64,000 bases of DNA from assembly GCA_030141605.1 (NCBI GenBank), contig JAQGDQ010000018.1, forward strand, positions 844,501-908,500. The letters run 5' to 3'. Origin of the DNA: Tubiluchus corallicola (lineage: Eukaryota; Priapulida; Priapulimorpha; Priapulimorphida; Tubiluchidae). A program made the position numbers and the translations under genes. The notes beneath the pieces are model-generated. The model saw nothing but the letters and a program-made list of their open reading frames with translations. It was not told the origin of the DNA and ran no database searches. Positions 12,967-26,600 of the stretch are shown piece after piece; the stretch's first letter is position 1; each line of letters starts with the position of its first letter.

Positions 12967-12979
12967 TGACGTCACGCGT
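12967..12979. promoter_or_regulatory. CRE/ATF palindrome near the Argonaute 5' end
   Basis: Contains the full cAMP-response-element palindrome TGACGTCA, followed by CGCGT. It lies about 85 bp upstream of the Argonaute start codon on the minus strand, in a slightly CpG-richer patch. This fits a proximal promoter for Argonaute. The transcription start itself is not visible. Confidence 0.45.
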
Positions 12980-14358
12980 CATACATTCTCCAATTCATTC
13001 TTCGAAACGGTTTAGATAAAAATAATCTATTTCAAGTAAAACTGCAAAATGAAGGAAATGTGTTTTACATTAGTATTACAATAATATGTTTAAAATAAAA
13101 ATTTAGGCAAGCAGGAATATACTAAATACCACAATAATAAGAACCTTTAACCTCGATTCAGTTCACTGAATATGTGGTTTCGAAATAAATTATGCTTTGT
13201 GCTGCCATCTAACGCCCGTTAAAGTATCCAATTGCTTTTTATTACGATTGTTGTATGCAATCTCAGATATCTTCTGTAATATAGTTGGCTATAGGCAATG
13301 TAAAAAAACTGGTGTTTCTAGCAATGGCTTCAACAGGAAAAATGCTTAAAATGTTCTCTTTTTGTCAATTTGCTTCGGTTTTTAAACATAAAATATGTAA
13401 TTTTTAAATGATAATTAATACTATAAAATTTATGAAAATTACTAGTTTTGTAATAGCATGAAGCTAGAAGATTTTAAATAGTTGTACACTGACAGCTACA
13501 GGGATTCGGTTTTCGAAAGCTAGAATTTAGAGCAAAGAACATGCAAGAATTAAGGTACTTAAAAGTTACAGTGTTATAGAAGAAAAATACTACTGGGTAC
13601 TATAGACACTAGATACCACTACGATATGTAAGTGAAGACAGAGAATATAATAGCCGGTATACTGGTATAGTATTTCATTATTTATTTTAGCAAATAATGG
13701 AATTTGTGCGGTACAATTATAATTAATTGCCCTGTCATGTCACATAAAAATGAGTTCTAAATTACCAGACAAATAAAGTTTGCTGAATCTATTCATTGGT
13801 AATATCTTTTAGAATAAAACAAAATTCATGCATTACAATTTCGTTTCAGTTAAGAATTAGAAATGAGAGCACTTCTCTACATTTTGCAAAGACAGTAGTC
13901 AAAGAGTATAACAATGTGTATAGTGGCTTTGCCAAGCATGTTAGTTGAAATCAGCGGTTGAAATGAATATTTTGCCAGAGTCATTAAAAGGTTTGAAACC
14001 ACTAAGAAGGATGATAGACATCCAGGCATGAAAATTATCGTGTTTATTTAGTGCATGTTATGTATACAACCATGTTGTAGTCTTCTATTAATTATTGGTG
14101 TGTTTGCATCTCATTACATCTAGCTCAATACAAACTTTCACTTATTCCCAATTAATTATCTATTCTGGGTCTGTCTAATGCACTACAAGTTCCACTTCCA
14201 ACAAACAAATAAAATGAAAAGTATAAGGTAAAATGATTAAAATTTAATGACTCACATGAAATTAACCCAGCAATCAAGCTTTTTTCACTTAAGAAAGACG
14301 CCGAAAGAGGGCTGCACAAACTCATTATTAATTTCTAGATTATTTCGCTTCTCCAACG

Positions 14359-14384
14359 CTACTACCGCAGTCACTGCGGAGTAG
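14359..14384. repeat. Short hairpin
   Basis: Left arm CTACTaCCGCAG, loop TCA, right arm CTGCGGAGTAG: eleven pairs with one bulged A. It lies in a CpG-containing patch 14290-14410. Confidence 0.6.
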
Positions 14385-16045
14385 TTTGCTAGTCTGTGTG
14401 TGACAGCCGGAGGGATAGTTTTGGAAGCTGAGTGAGCGTTAATAGTTCAATCGTAGAGTAGTCAAACTGATGTTTCTTGTCTTTCTACGTTCAGGAAACT
14501 GAATTGAGTGGTTTCGTCTACAAAAAAGTATTGTGCAGATGAAAATTACCACTTAGTAGGATCGTAGAATGAAAGCAATATTCGAAATGAAAAATTATAG
14601 CATGATTCACGTGTCTGAAAATTGCACTTTTCTGTATGTTTGTTCGTCTTACAAACTTCGTCAGAATTTCAGCTACAGTTATGCAGACTACACATTGTGA
14701 CGCGGATTTATTAACTGTTTTATTAAAGTGTCATCAAACTCCGAACAGGTTTACATATTAGTATCCATACTTTCTGAATTGATAGAAATAATTGTCGATC
14801 GATTTGCCGATATAGTGCAACTTGGGATCAACAAGTGTTCAAATTCACTTGCTCATTTAGGTAGGCTTAATACAAATGGTAGTCATTAGGAATCAATCGT
14901 TGGCGTAGCACTGCAGAAATCTTTGTAACAGTTTTTCACGTTTATACATTTTAATAGTTAGTATTGTACAAAAATTAATAGAATATAGAACTACACAAAT
15001 TGATTCGAACCTTCACAAATCTGTTTGTACTGCACATTAAAGTACACCCTTGAAAAAATCAATCTATGGCAGATAGCTACAATTACATCAGAAAAGTGGT
15101 TTAGTTACAGCTTACAGCTGTATTGGATAGGGGTTAAGCATAAAAGACCCCTCCGATCTTCTCTGGATGCTTCATTTATTTTGAATTTTCTAGTAGGTGA
15201 TGGTGCTAATGCCACCTTTTAAAATAAAAAGTAAATTAAATCATGCTGAATGCACAACATTTAATGATCTGTGCTTCTGCAGTACTTTCTCTGCCAAACA
15301 ACGGTACACTCTGATGACAGATGCAATACACTGATTCACTATTTTTTTTGCAGTCGTGACCAGCATGGGTGTGTAAAAATCTCCCCTTTATACATGTGCA
15401 CAATTGCCCTTTGTTACAAACTTAGGAGCATTTTGAAAGTAATGTCCATTAGTATCTTTAAACTTACTATCTTGCATTAGTTAATGTAAATCAAACAATT
15501 TTTGGCATACCAATCCGCTCCTTGATGGAATGAGTTCCGTTCTTAATGTGAGAGCAGCCATGCATGTGGATCCTTGGATTTGTGCTCAAGGCACTGCAAA
15601 TGTAAAAAATTCTTATGAGTTAGATTTGATTCCATTTATTGTTATCGCAATTCACAAATTCAAATTCAAGTTGATTTCTAAATTGAAAAAACTGGAAAAG
15701 TGTTTAGTGTGCCATGCTAGCCTATACTGATAGGAAAAGAATTAAGTGGAAATCCAAACAGGCCATAGGAATTTTGCTATTATGCATAAACAGGTAACCT
15801 GGTACATTCATAACGTGTGCAGAGATGGGAGTGTTACACTAGTTATACACTTTCATTGTCAGCTCTGTATGATTTTTATCGCACTTCGCATATTTGCAGT
15901 TTGCATGGTTTTGATACATTTACTTTTGTGGTATATTTTTAAAGCATACAAAACCTTTTTAGACTGATTAGATTGCTGAGATGTAATAATGGAATTCCAA
16001 TAAAATTTGATCAATTTAGGTAGTAGGCAAATTAAAGCCATTTAA

Positions 16046-16135
16046 TTCTATTTTTCAATTTCAATTCAGGTTTATTAATTTTGCACAAATTCACCAGGTA
16101 TAAGGCCAAAAACAATACTACACAGACAAACTACA
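16046..16135 (-). mobile_element. Possible LINE/SINE 3' tail
   Basis: Read on the minus strand it ends with AATAAACCTGAATTGAAATTG followed by A-rich sequence. AATAAA plus short TTGAA-type repeats is a common 3' end of invertebrate LINEs. No coding part was recognised to its right, so this is tentative. Confidence 0.3.
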
Positions 16136-16214
16136 AAAATTGAAATACAAATGCCTAGGTTGAAAATAAAAAACTGATTAAATCAGAACTAATAAAAACT
16201 TAATAATAGGTGAG

Positions 16215-16282
16215 CTAATTAAATTACATGATCACAACAATTAAATATGATCACATCATAAATTAAATTACGTGATCACAAT
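16215..16282. repeat. Tandem duplicate with TGATCA palindromes
   Basis: The word AATTAAATTAC(A/G)TGATCACAA occurs twice about 44 bp apart, with a third partial ATATGATCAC between them. Each carries the TGATCA palindrome. Confidence 0.6.
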
Positions 16283-18190
16283 AGTGAAAATTATCCAGCA
16301 GTCACAGATTACCACCCAGATATAACTTGTTCTTTTGATTACATTCATTTAAATACTAAGGAAGATCTTCTGGATATGTATTTAGAAAACTACATACACA
16401 GTAATATACACATTACTTAGTATATATTACTTTTTTGAGAAGGTAAGTTATATATTTTATGCTCACATTTTTGCCTAATATCAGAGCACCGCAGAAGAGA
16501 ATACGGCAACAGGTTGACAACTTTGTTGCAATTTTACAAGTGATAGTATGGTGAGTCCTTGCTCAACGACTCTCCATCTAGTGATGTTTCGTTTTTGTTT
16601 TGCACAGAGCTGAATATTTCACAGCTTTTTCTCATTCAGTGATGCATGTTTCATTTTAGTGACAATTTTTTTACTTTCCTGAAAGCAAGTTTTTGTTTTA
16701 GCAACAACTTTTTTTAAATAATTTGAAACATTAAAGCAAGACATTGCGTAATTCTGTTTCAAAAACGCACTAGTAACGTAAAACAATGCAATATTATTTA
16801 TGTTTTTACTTCTAAACTGACTGCTAAATATTAGCCGCTTGTATCAAGCGAGATCTATTTGCGATTTATGCACATCCAGACACCTGGGTGCAAACTTTCT
16901 TTAAAGGAATTTTGCCTGCAACCTGTTGCTATAGCAACCAATATCTAGACGAAATTATCCCAAGGCTGCCCGAGGCTTGCCTTTTACTATAGTGCATAAT
17001 GTCTATCTGCGTAGGGCTTCAACGTTAACGAAAGAGAAACTGCTAGCCAGGTTTTGCTAAGAAAAATAGGTGGTTTCAAGCAGGCACAAAAAAATTTAAT
17101 CAGTAGAAATATGAATAAAGCTCATAAAATGTTTAATTTAAATGAATTATGCAGCATTGATTTTTGCCTTTGGGATGTATTTACATCACTTTCTGTCGAA
17201 GGTTTGGCTTCGTTTAACGCCTTTTGGCTTAACACTGGAACGCAATAGCTCTGTTAAGCAAGGACTTAGTGTAGTTGTTTTTACAGAGTAGGAAACTCAC
17301 TTTTCAGTTCGCCAGTGACTGAGAAGTAAAACATGTTGGCTCACAAATTTGTAAAATTAAACCAGAGTTTTATTTGTCACCAAACAGTTGCTAGTGAAGA
17401 AACCTTTTATTGGCCCAAAATACAAAACGATTTGTAAATGGCTTAGTCTTCATAGCTTCTGCTGTCTAGTAGGGGGTCTGAGTTCTTTACCTTTTTAACA
17501 TTGTCTTAATTTATTTTTTAGAAAAATGTAGAAAAACGTGGCTGTGTCCTTGCTGAAACAGCAATGTTTTACATTAAAAAAATATGCTTTTATATGACTA
17601 CATCAGGTAAGTATATGAACGTACAAAAAAAATTATGAATAAAAGTGCTATCCAGGCGATTAGACGGAAACAGAAGTATTTTTATCGTCGGCCTTGGGCA
17701 GGATACTATTAGGTCAGGCATTGACCAAAATCATTTGACTAGGATTGGAAGGGCTCCTCTGATTTGACATGGGAACCACACTGGACATTAAGACACGAAG
17801 CAGTCAACAACTTATTAAATGTTGCTGCCAGTCGGCGAAAGGGTGACCAACGGTCAATACAAATGTGTGTCCAGTGTTTCCTAGCAAGTCGTGTTTGCCC
17901 AGCTTTGTGCAAGTGTGGCATCAGCCTTGGTGAATGTGACTATGTAGTATCTAACTATCTATCTAAGTATCCATCTATATAACAGGATTTGTAAATTGTG
18001 AGTTGAACTATTTCTTTCTTATTTCTTGGCTTCTTTACCAGATCTTACTTTGAACGTGTGATGATAATGTTGATATTGTTACAGTTCACACTACCCCAAA
18101 TCCTTGATCTTTAAAATCTATATGTAGAAGCAAAAATTATCCTATCTCCAGTAGAACGTGCAGTATAGCTAATGCATTACATGAGCAAGT

Positions 18191-18370
18191 GCAGCCATCT
18201 TGACAACCATCTTGAAATCGCAGATAATTGATGTCATAGGTGTTTTTAAGCATCAGGTGTGGACTCCTTGACCTTGAAAAACTACACGTACACTTCAAAA
18301 TCATCAGCTTATCTGCACTAACATCTAAGATGTGACCATTATATGCTACATGCAGCCATTTTGAAAACGC
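18191..18370 (+). repeat. Diverged direct repeat, copy 1
   Basis: Shares ordered words with 19102-19290: GCCATCTTG, then TTTAAGCATCAG, GACTCCTTGA and ATCATC. The two copies are about 900 bp apart and clearly diverged. Family unknown. Confidence 0.55.
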
Positions 18371-18579
18371 ATAAAAAATACGTGAACATCCTACATAGTC
18401 CTCATTTATAATGCAAAGCCAGTAGCAGCTTTTACTGAATTAAGGTTATAAGGTTATGAGCAGAGTATAATGGATGACATCAGAACAATGGCTTTGCGTC
18501 AGCGGTTTTCCAAGCGAAAACTGCCAAAAATGAACATCTAATTAACTCGTCGGCACTCCTCTTGATGGACATGTCCTAA

Positions 18580-18990
18580 AATATAGCCCACATAGCCCTG
18601 TTCTTCCTTTTTCTAAAGAGCCATATATCTCCTTCCAAGAATCACTCTAAGTGCCGCTAGAATGTTTTTTCTAAAAGCCATTTGGCCAAAACTTCGAAAA
18701 AATTGAGAGTTGTGTCCGGGAAAACGCCTGCTATGGCAGTCCCGCGAAATCTAGATCTGCCTACTACGCCCACCATTGAACCGCTATCTATCCATGGCCG
18801 GCAACGCCACCGGCCGATTCCCATTCTCCAGAAATAAGAGGTATGAGTTTTGCAAAAAACGGATGAAAAACGGCCATTTGTGGAGGTTTTCGCCCCCTGT
18901 TCGCCTCGGTGGAACCCTCAATGACACGACACTAGATCGAGACCTTTCGTTTGATATATGGATCGCCGCAAATGGTGCCGCTGTCGAAGC
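18580..18990 (+). repeat. GC-richer dispersed repeat, copy A
   Basis: Stands out by base composition. It begins with TAGCCCTGTTCTTCC and CTAAAGAGCC and ends with ATCGAGACCTTTCGTTTGAT then ATATGG. The same ordered words occur at 29554-29770, so it is probably a dispersed element. No coding signal is convincing. Confidence 0.45.
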
Positions 18991-19101
18991 CGTAGCCTCG
19001 AATCTTACATATATATGTATATAAGATACATATACCAGCGAAATTAATATATAGATACATATATATTAAGCCCATACCACCAAAATTAATATTTAGAAGC
19101 A

Positions 19102-19290
19102 GCTATAGCCATCTTGGTAACAATCTGGAAATTCTAAAGAATGTTATTGGTGTCTTTAAGCATCAGATCTGGATTCCTTGATTTTGGAAACCTATATTTG
19201 GACACCAACGTCATCATCTTCCTGTTTTAACAATTAAGATATGGCTTTTAATGCTAGCAACAAACATTTTGTCTGTCTTTTTGATAGTAG
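19102..19290 (+). repeat. Diverged direct repeat, copy 2
   Basis: Second copy of the 18191-18370 unit, with GCCATCTTGG, TCTTTAAGCATCAGAT and GGATTCCTTGATTTTGG in the same order. Confidence 0.55.
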
Positions 19291-20518
19291 CAGGCATGTT
19301 GGAGAATTTTCAATTGACTTGCTTATCCATAATTAGCTCGATCTGTTCTAGCATTGCACAAATTTTTATAACTTAGGCAAAATAAGCAGTTCTGCTTGAC
19401 TATATGTCGATATCCGGCGGTCATTGTGTTTTGTTGCTTTTTGCACTGTTTTAGTCTCTTTACATAATCTTGGTGGTCATTTATGTTATTTTTTGTTTTT
19501 GAACCCTTGCCACTAATTTTCTTCAGCTGGCAACAGCTTTTTGAATTTAGCATAGTCAAGTAGATAAGAATGTCTGTGTTGCCCACTTTTAGAAAAAATG
19601 TCTCTAGAACTTTATAGAAGCATCTTTTCAGGATTTTCTTCTAGTCTAAAACAGAATTCAGGTGTTATATCCAATTTGTAGACACGGTGGGCAAAGAACT
19701 ACCTAGAATAGATCAAAGAATAGAGCAAAACATCCTGCATCTGAAAGTGAAAAAACATATATTGTCAAAGGGTGATGAAACCATGGATTTTCGCAGCGGG
19801 CTCTGGAAGCAAGATGCTGGACGCTTTGGTATATCATATGATTTAATGGTTAATGTCTGCAACAAGCTGTATTTATAGGCATTTGATGAATCCAAAGGAC
19901 CTTGATCACTCCAAAAAGCTAATAGAGCCATTATGACAACCAACCTTACCTTCAACTAACTCTCATTGTACAAATTATATACGAATAAAGACTTCTTTTG
20001 ATTTCTTTTATGGTTACAAATTAAAGATATTATGTAGGTCCATATAAACTAATTATGGTGTTGCAGCAGTCACGAACTTCAGCGTTATCACTACCAGAGG
20101 AGCGAGAGAAAACTTTATTTATGCACTTGATAGCTTGTTTGTTATACTTGAGGTATTGCATGTAGATGTTTTACTTAAACTGTCATTTCTGTATGCCAAT
20201 TGGCTATCCCATTACTTTGTGTAACAGTTGTGTGTAGCTACTCCATGTGTAGTGTACACCATCACTGTCAGTCCTTTGTTTTTTCAATCCTGGCAGTACA
20301 TTGGCATGTGCCATGCTCATATTCATTCATATTAACTAGTTATTAATTGTGTTCTGTTACTTATATAGGCCTTGGTCATGCAGTATTGTTCACTAGTTAC
20401 TAATTGTCATGCTTGCTACCTTATGCATACTATTACATGTATGTTTGTGATATTCATAGATATTAGCATATTCATAGTGATTACTTTTTATTTCAGTTTA
20501 AACTTTAAATGCTTCTTT

Positions 20519-20662
20519 ATGGGGAAGAACAACAGTAAGAAAAGTCCAAGTCTGGAGGCTGCAAGTTTATTCAGCAAGAATGAACGCGATCAAATTAACA
20601 AATTATTTCAGGACATAGCTGGCTCGCATTCAGCTGTATCATTCTCAAGAGAACAATTTCAG
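20519..20662 (+). CDS. MEAK7: MEAK7 exon 1 (start codon)
   Basis: Residues 1-48, MGKNNSKKS to REQFQ, donor GTTTGT, phase 0. The Met-Gly start with Ser at position 6 fits myristoylation. Pyrimidine-rich TTTTTATTTCAG ending at 20496 suggests that this exon begins at 20497 with 22 nt of 5' UTR. Confidence 0.95.
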
Positions 20663-23600
20663 GTTTGTAAACCTAAGCTCAACATAAAAAATTATTAGTT
20701 TGGTATTGTACATTTTTAATTTGTTTTAGTTTCTGCTTGCAAAGTTTTATGTACAAATTTTCGTTTTTGTGTCTTGGGATAAATTGGGAGTAAACGTATT
20801 TCAAAAAAACTTTATATAGATACAATTTGTGTACTAATAAATAATTTTGTGTTATTTGTCCACAGAAGTTCTAAGTTGTGTGGGGACCTTTATAACATTT
20901 AAATAAACTTAAGGTTGTTGTGGGCATCTACATAAAGGTCTGGAACTGAAAGTCTAATAATACTAATAACGATAACTAATTTTACTGTAATGCTGGAATC
21001 TTGATCGCTGACTAGCTTTTTTTTGATCATTTGCCCAAATTGTTTAAATTACTCAGAACTTTCATTTCTACTAACACAAGCGCTTTCTAAACAAATACCA
21101 AATATCTTGTTGGCTGATATCTTTATTTTGAAATTTAAGAATATTGATATAGTTTACATTTTGCTGCTTTTTCAGTTTATCTTAGAGTTCTTCGTTATTA
21201 AGTTGTAAGTGCCTTAGAATTCAAGATCAATTTTGGCAGACTCACATCACATAACACATTTATAACGCTGATTCCATGTAAATTCTCCAAATGTTTTTTA
21301 TTCGTCAGAATTAATTGATATATACTGTTAGCTGCACGTGTGTTTGTGAATATTAGGCTTAGCAAACTGAAAGTAAGAAGATATTAATCAGATCTAAGTA
21401 ATTTTGCCGATATTTTTAACTCTTTTATCTCTGTAATTACCGTAACCTGATTAGGTTTATCATCTTGAATGGTATTGACTGATACTGACAGCCTCTGTTT
21501 GACTATCTCGCCTCCTTGTGTGTAGTGCATAGTCAGACAATATAATAACCGCTACGCTTAATCAGCTCGCACTAGCCTCACAGTATTGTCAGTAGTAGTA
21601 AAAATACTTGTGCCACCACCTTACGTGTAACGTGCTTGCATCTTGACAGTTTGGTTTGTACTATCTTCGGCAATTTAGCGAAATTTCCCTCAATTTCTTC
21701 CCAACTTGCTCAGAAATTGTTGTGCTGCAAAGCTACATAATTCTTAAATTAGAGAAATTGAATCATTACTTAGCTTAATGCAGCAAAAGATTGTTCTCGC
21801 TGCAGTAGCAGGGTCTCCAAGTGAACTAGAGGTCATTGTCAAAGACTACTGTTAGTTCTTTAAGTAACAAATCTACTCAGTTTTTGATTTTCAAAGTTTG
21901 AAGTAGTGCATCAAGGCAGTGTAAAAACAGTGGTTATTGTGTCTCCAGTGAAAGCCCCTTTAAGGGTTTTTAAGACTCAAAATTGCTAAAAATATAGGCA
22001 TCATTACTCACATCAAACACAGTCTTTCGAAAGAACACTTACTAATCTTGTATAATAGTCTGGTTTTACCTTATCTCAATTACTGCAGCATAATTTGGGG
22101 CCCCACATATCCATCTAAACTGAAATGCTTAATAACGTTGCAACGGAAATTTTTAAGGTTAATGTATGGCCTACAGAAGCGTAGCGAAGTACCTTTACTT
22201 CGTTACGGTGAATGTGGCATTAGGCAATTAGATGATTTAATTAAATTGAATATTGCAGTGTTTATGTATAAATGCAATAATAGACTATTTCCTAAGTTTT
22301 TTGCAATTCCTGTCAAATTGACATCTAAGAGACATAATACAAGATGTAATCAATACATTGTGCCTTTCTGTAGAAGAAACACAGCTAAACATTTTATACT
22401 ATTTCAAGGACCAAAAGTCTGGAATGAGATTTGTCAATCCGCAAAAAATAGCAGATCTATTACTAGATTTAAAAAATGCTAAAAAAATCAAATTTCAAGT
22501 AAGTATCAGTGAGTAATCAAAACTTCTATCAGTATCCATCCTCGCAGTGGTGGCAAAACAGTGGTGGTATCTTAATCAAGTTATCTTAATTTTGCATACT
22601 ATTAACAAATAATAGTCTTTCTATCTTTTATATCATCTCATATATGAGCTTCATTCATTACATCTTTCCATTTTGAAGCACTAAATGTTTTCTTTATCAC
22701 GATTCATTTCAAATTTTCAGATTATTTTTATTACTTTTTTTTCTTTCACTGTGTGAGACAATCTAACAAGCCCTGCTTTTTGATTGCCCACAACACATTT
22801 ACATTTGTATATAGGTGAAGAGTGTGTGAGGCTTTTCTTGTGCAGAAACAATAAAAGCTTATTTGTATTATGTTCACTGTAGGCCCTTTCACTATATATT
22901 GTAGTGTAATGTAAAATGTTGTAAATGTGTAATATGAAATAAATGACTTATGACTAAGAAAAACCTCAAATTATACAAAGTTTTGTTTGAGAAAAAGCAC
23001 TTGCAGAAAACCCAAATGAAAGGTTTTTTTGAAAAAGTAAGGGTTTTTATTTCGAGTACTGAAAAGCCACATTGATCTACCTCGTAAACTGTAATATTAA
23101 TTTTTTTACAATTTTACTTATCATGGGCCTGAAATATTTTTTTGTTAATAATTTAATTCCACACCTTCAATTTGACCAAATAGTTTTTGTGACATTTTGC
23201 TATAGCAACTTGTAAAATGATAAACACCATAAAAACACTGGAATTAATGCTGATAAAAATGATTTAAAATGAAAAAAACTCATTATATAAAGTGCTGTTA
23301 GTATTTAGTAATACATATAGTTGTACGTATATTGCAACGCACAACATACACATCAATACAAAACACATTCTCAAATGTATCAAAAGTAAAAAAGTATCAC
23401 TTACTGTTAAAATTAATAATAATTTAGAAAGGCCTCTAGAAACTAGTAGAAATTAAATAAACTGAACACACTTCTATTATGCTTTGCTTCACAGTACAAT
23501 ACGACCGTAATTTAGCAATTCAACTGTATCTGTTAAACTAAAACTATGAAAATTTTGACAGTGATAGCTTTTTATAAATGAATAATGTATGAACAAAATT

Positions 23601-26600
23601 AATAGTGAAACCATTATTTTGAAGTAAAAAAAAACAAAGAGTTTGCCTATAACATTCATTATACTTTTTTTCAAAACGTGAACTTTGAAATGCAAAAGTT
23701 AATATAATTTATAATGCTTTTTACTAAGAAAGCTGATTAAGTGCAATTAAATAATAAGAAGAATTACCTAAATTTTCTCTGTGACTTAAAATCAATGCAT
23801 GATCACAAAAAAATCACAGTTAATTTCAATACACAGTGCATCACTGTGTGTGTCTTGTAGTATGCATAGTGACATTACAGTAATAACTACGTGACATTTC
23901 AAAAACATTGGCAAATCAAAATAATACGATTAAGATATTCTTTTAAACTAACCTGAATATCTATCTACAGCCCATGAATTTACTGGGACAGGCACTTTGG
24001 TGCCCAACAATAAATTTTTCAATCAACAACATTGCCTTGCTGATTTTAGCTGGATAGTGCGATGCAAACGCCAAAAACGTTTGAACCAGGCTTGTACTGC
24101 ACCTCCGAATCTTTTTGGCTTTGTCTTCAGCAATTTTTAATCAGCTCTAACAACTTGGTAGCTGCCGTCTACAACTAATATCACAGGTGCTGGCCCCTTT
24201 ATATTCTGCAACAATAATAAAAAAATAACAGACATTAATAAAATATGTTGATTGACTGATTTCAAAATAAAAAATAAATTAACAACCAATTATTATTCAT
24301 TAGGTTGCAAATATGGAAATTTTAAAACAACGACTCCCTTGTGATTGTGTTTCACAGGCAACTGTGTTGAAAGTAAATTCAAAAATTAGAATAATTATTG
24401 ATAAAACATTTATCATATTAGTCTAGCGTTATGTACTACATAATTTTAAAATTGATACTAGGTTATTCCACTTCTTTGAACAGGTGACTAACGTTTTAGG
24501 TGATTATAGAATAAAAGCAGAATTCTTATTTAAATTTCTAGTTTATCAGTACATCTGCTTATGTACAAGCTCATTCACAACTGACTAATTTTTTTTAACT
24601 AAAAGCAAAATTTGTAGTTATTATCAGTTTTTTTAAGAAAATAAGTGGCATGTCACACTAACAATGAATTTTTTTATTATTTTACGGCTTTATAATTGAT
24701 TAAATCACTTTCTGATTACAATTTGTATAATTGTGTTTTTTTCTAGAATATGTGCAACAGACTAAGTTTTATAACTAAAACTAAAATTTATATGTATCAC
24801 TTATGCTAAGAAAATACTTGATGCTGGCTAACACCTCAGTCAATTTTGTATTGTCTTACTGTTTTATAATTGGTTGAATCTCTTTTAGATTACATTTTGT
24901 ATAATTACGTATTTTTTTCTAGAAAGCATGAATAAGCCTTTAAATTATTTATCTCTTGAATTATTAAATACCAGCTACTACTATTGATTTTGAAAGTGTA
25001 TTTACGATAATTGATATAATTTGTATTTACCGATTGTGTATTAATGTTCTAATCAGTTTATAAATACTGCACGCAAACGATGTGATCGCGTTAATCATGT
25101 CCGAGATAATCTTAGATAAAATTTTCAAAACTTCAACCGTCTAATTGAGTAAATTTATTGAATTAGTTGTTAGTGCGCATCTATTAATTTAACGTCGAGA
25201 CTTCACTAGTCAGACTCATTTACTTTGTTCGCGCTTTGAAGGACGGTCATGAAATTTATTTCTAGTGATATATTGCCTTGCCTTTTAATTTTACAGCACA
25301 CGCAAAGTCAAAGCTGATAATTTGAACAGCAACTGAAATGTCATTTTCTCACGCTATTCTGTCGTTTTGCTAGACTTATATGGGGCGCAAACCCTGTAAA
25401 AGGAGGCAACCAAGATAAACTGTTTTAATTAATCTGCCATTCTAATGCGTGGATAACCGGATATACGTTTAGCAAATTACTGGAGAAACGTTCATTGAGT
25501 GCTGCTTTAAGGATATCATTTTCAAGTTTCTTCTAGACAAAGTCTGATCGATCGTATGAAGAAACTGTTTAATTAAAATGTATTGATAACTATAAACTAA
25601 CTTTCTATTTAAACAAACGTGCATTCATTGTGCATACTTTCTCCACAGTTAGAATTTTTTGTAGTTCGAAAATTTGGCGTGTATTTACTTGAATATAGAT
25701 GTGACGCCGCAACTGACATTGAATTCTTTACAATTGCTCAGCTGATCAATCATCGTATAGACCGCACTAGCGTGGCTGATGATATTGAATAACTATATTT
25801 ATATTCGTACACGTGTCTAAAAAGGAAACTATTCAATATGAGTTATTGATATTGTGGTTAGATGTGTATTTGTGTACATAATAAGTTTCTGAAAATGCTT
25901 GGTTGACATAGCAATATTGTTGATCATTGGTTAAAATAAACATGGCAGTAATTTAGCGTTTTTTTGCCTCATTGTAGCTACACGCCACCAAGTATCTGTC
26001 CAGGCAGTACATTTACCGATTGCATGATGAGATGGCCAACGTTATTAGTCGCAAGCCAAGAATGAATGCTAAGGTACGATGGCTTCCTGCTAACCTAATT
26101 TCTTTGTGAAGCCCAGTGCTACATACCTCAATCAACGCTTGATGATGGTTGCTTTTTCACTAGGCCATGCAAATGTTGTTAGGATGCATTGATCATTACC
26201 TGACATGTTCGAATCATTAGCATCATTAGCTTATTTATAATGGTGTTTGCTGTACTGCTACAATCGTTTTGTGTTTTATTAGAACTGAGTAAACCTCTAT
26301 ATAATCGTCATCATTGTCGTTGTCATTTTCGTTATCATCATCTTCCTCCCTCACCATCTTCACCTTCACCCACCATCTCCATCATCATCCCCCCAATTGT
26401 CTATATAGTATCATGCATTCATTAAGTACTTAGGTTATTTGAGCTTTTGCAGAAATTTAGGATTATATGCATTACTAAAATGTACACAAACACCAGTTTC
26501 AAACTGTGAATTTGTGTTCGTTATTTTAAAAATGGAAAAGAAACTTGTCTGCCATTTAAAGAACAACAAAGCTCTACTTTAGTTATTTTGAATTGATTAC

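Larger units (their letters stand above)
12910..20518. other. Intergenic spacer between divergent Argonaute and MEAK7
   Basis: 7.6 kb separating two start codons that point away from each other. It contains the CRE word at 12967, a hairpin at 14359, a LINE-like 3' tail near 16046, an inverted-TGATCA repeat cluster near 16215, a GC-richer block at 18580-18990 and a diverged direct repeat pair at 18191 and 19102. No gene is recognised; several short ORFs here look like chance. Confidence 0.7.
20663..25977 (+). other. MEAK7 intron 1, 5.3 kb
   Basis: Holds the LINE remnant at 21974-22965. The rest is AT-rich with no recognised element. Confidence 0.85.
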
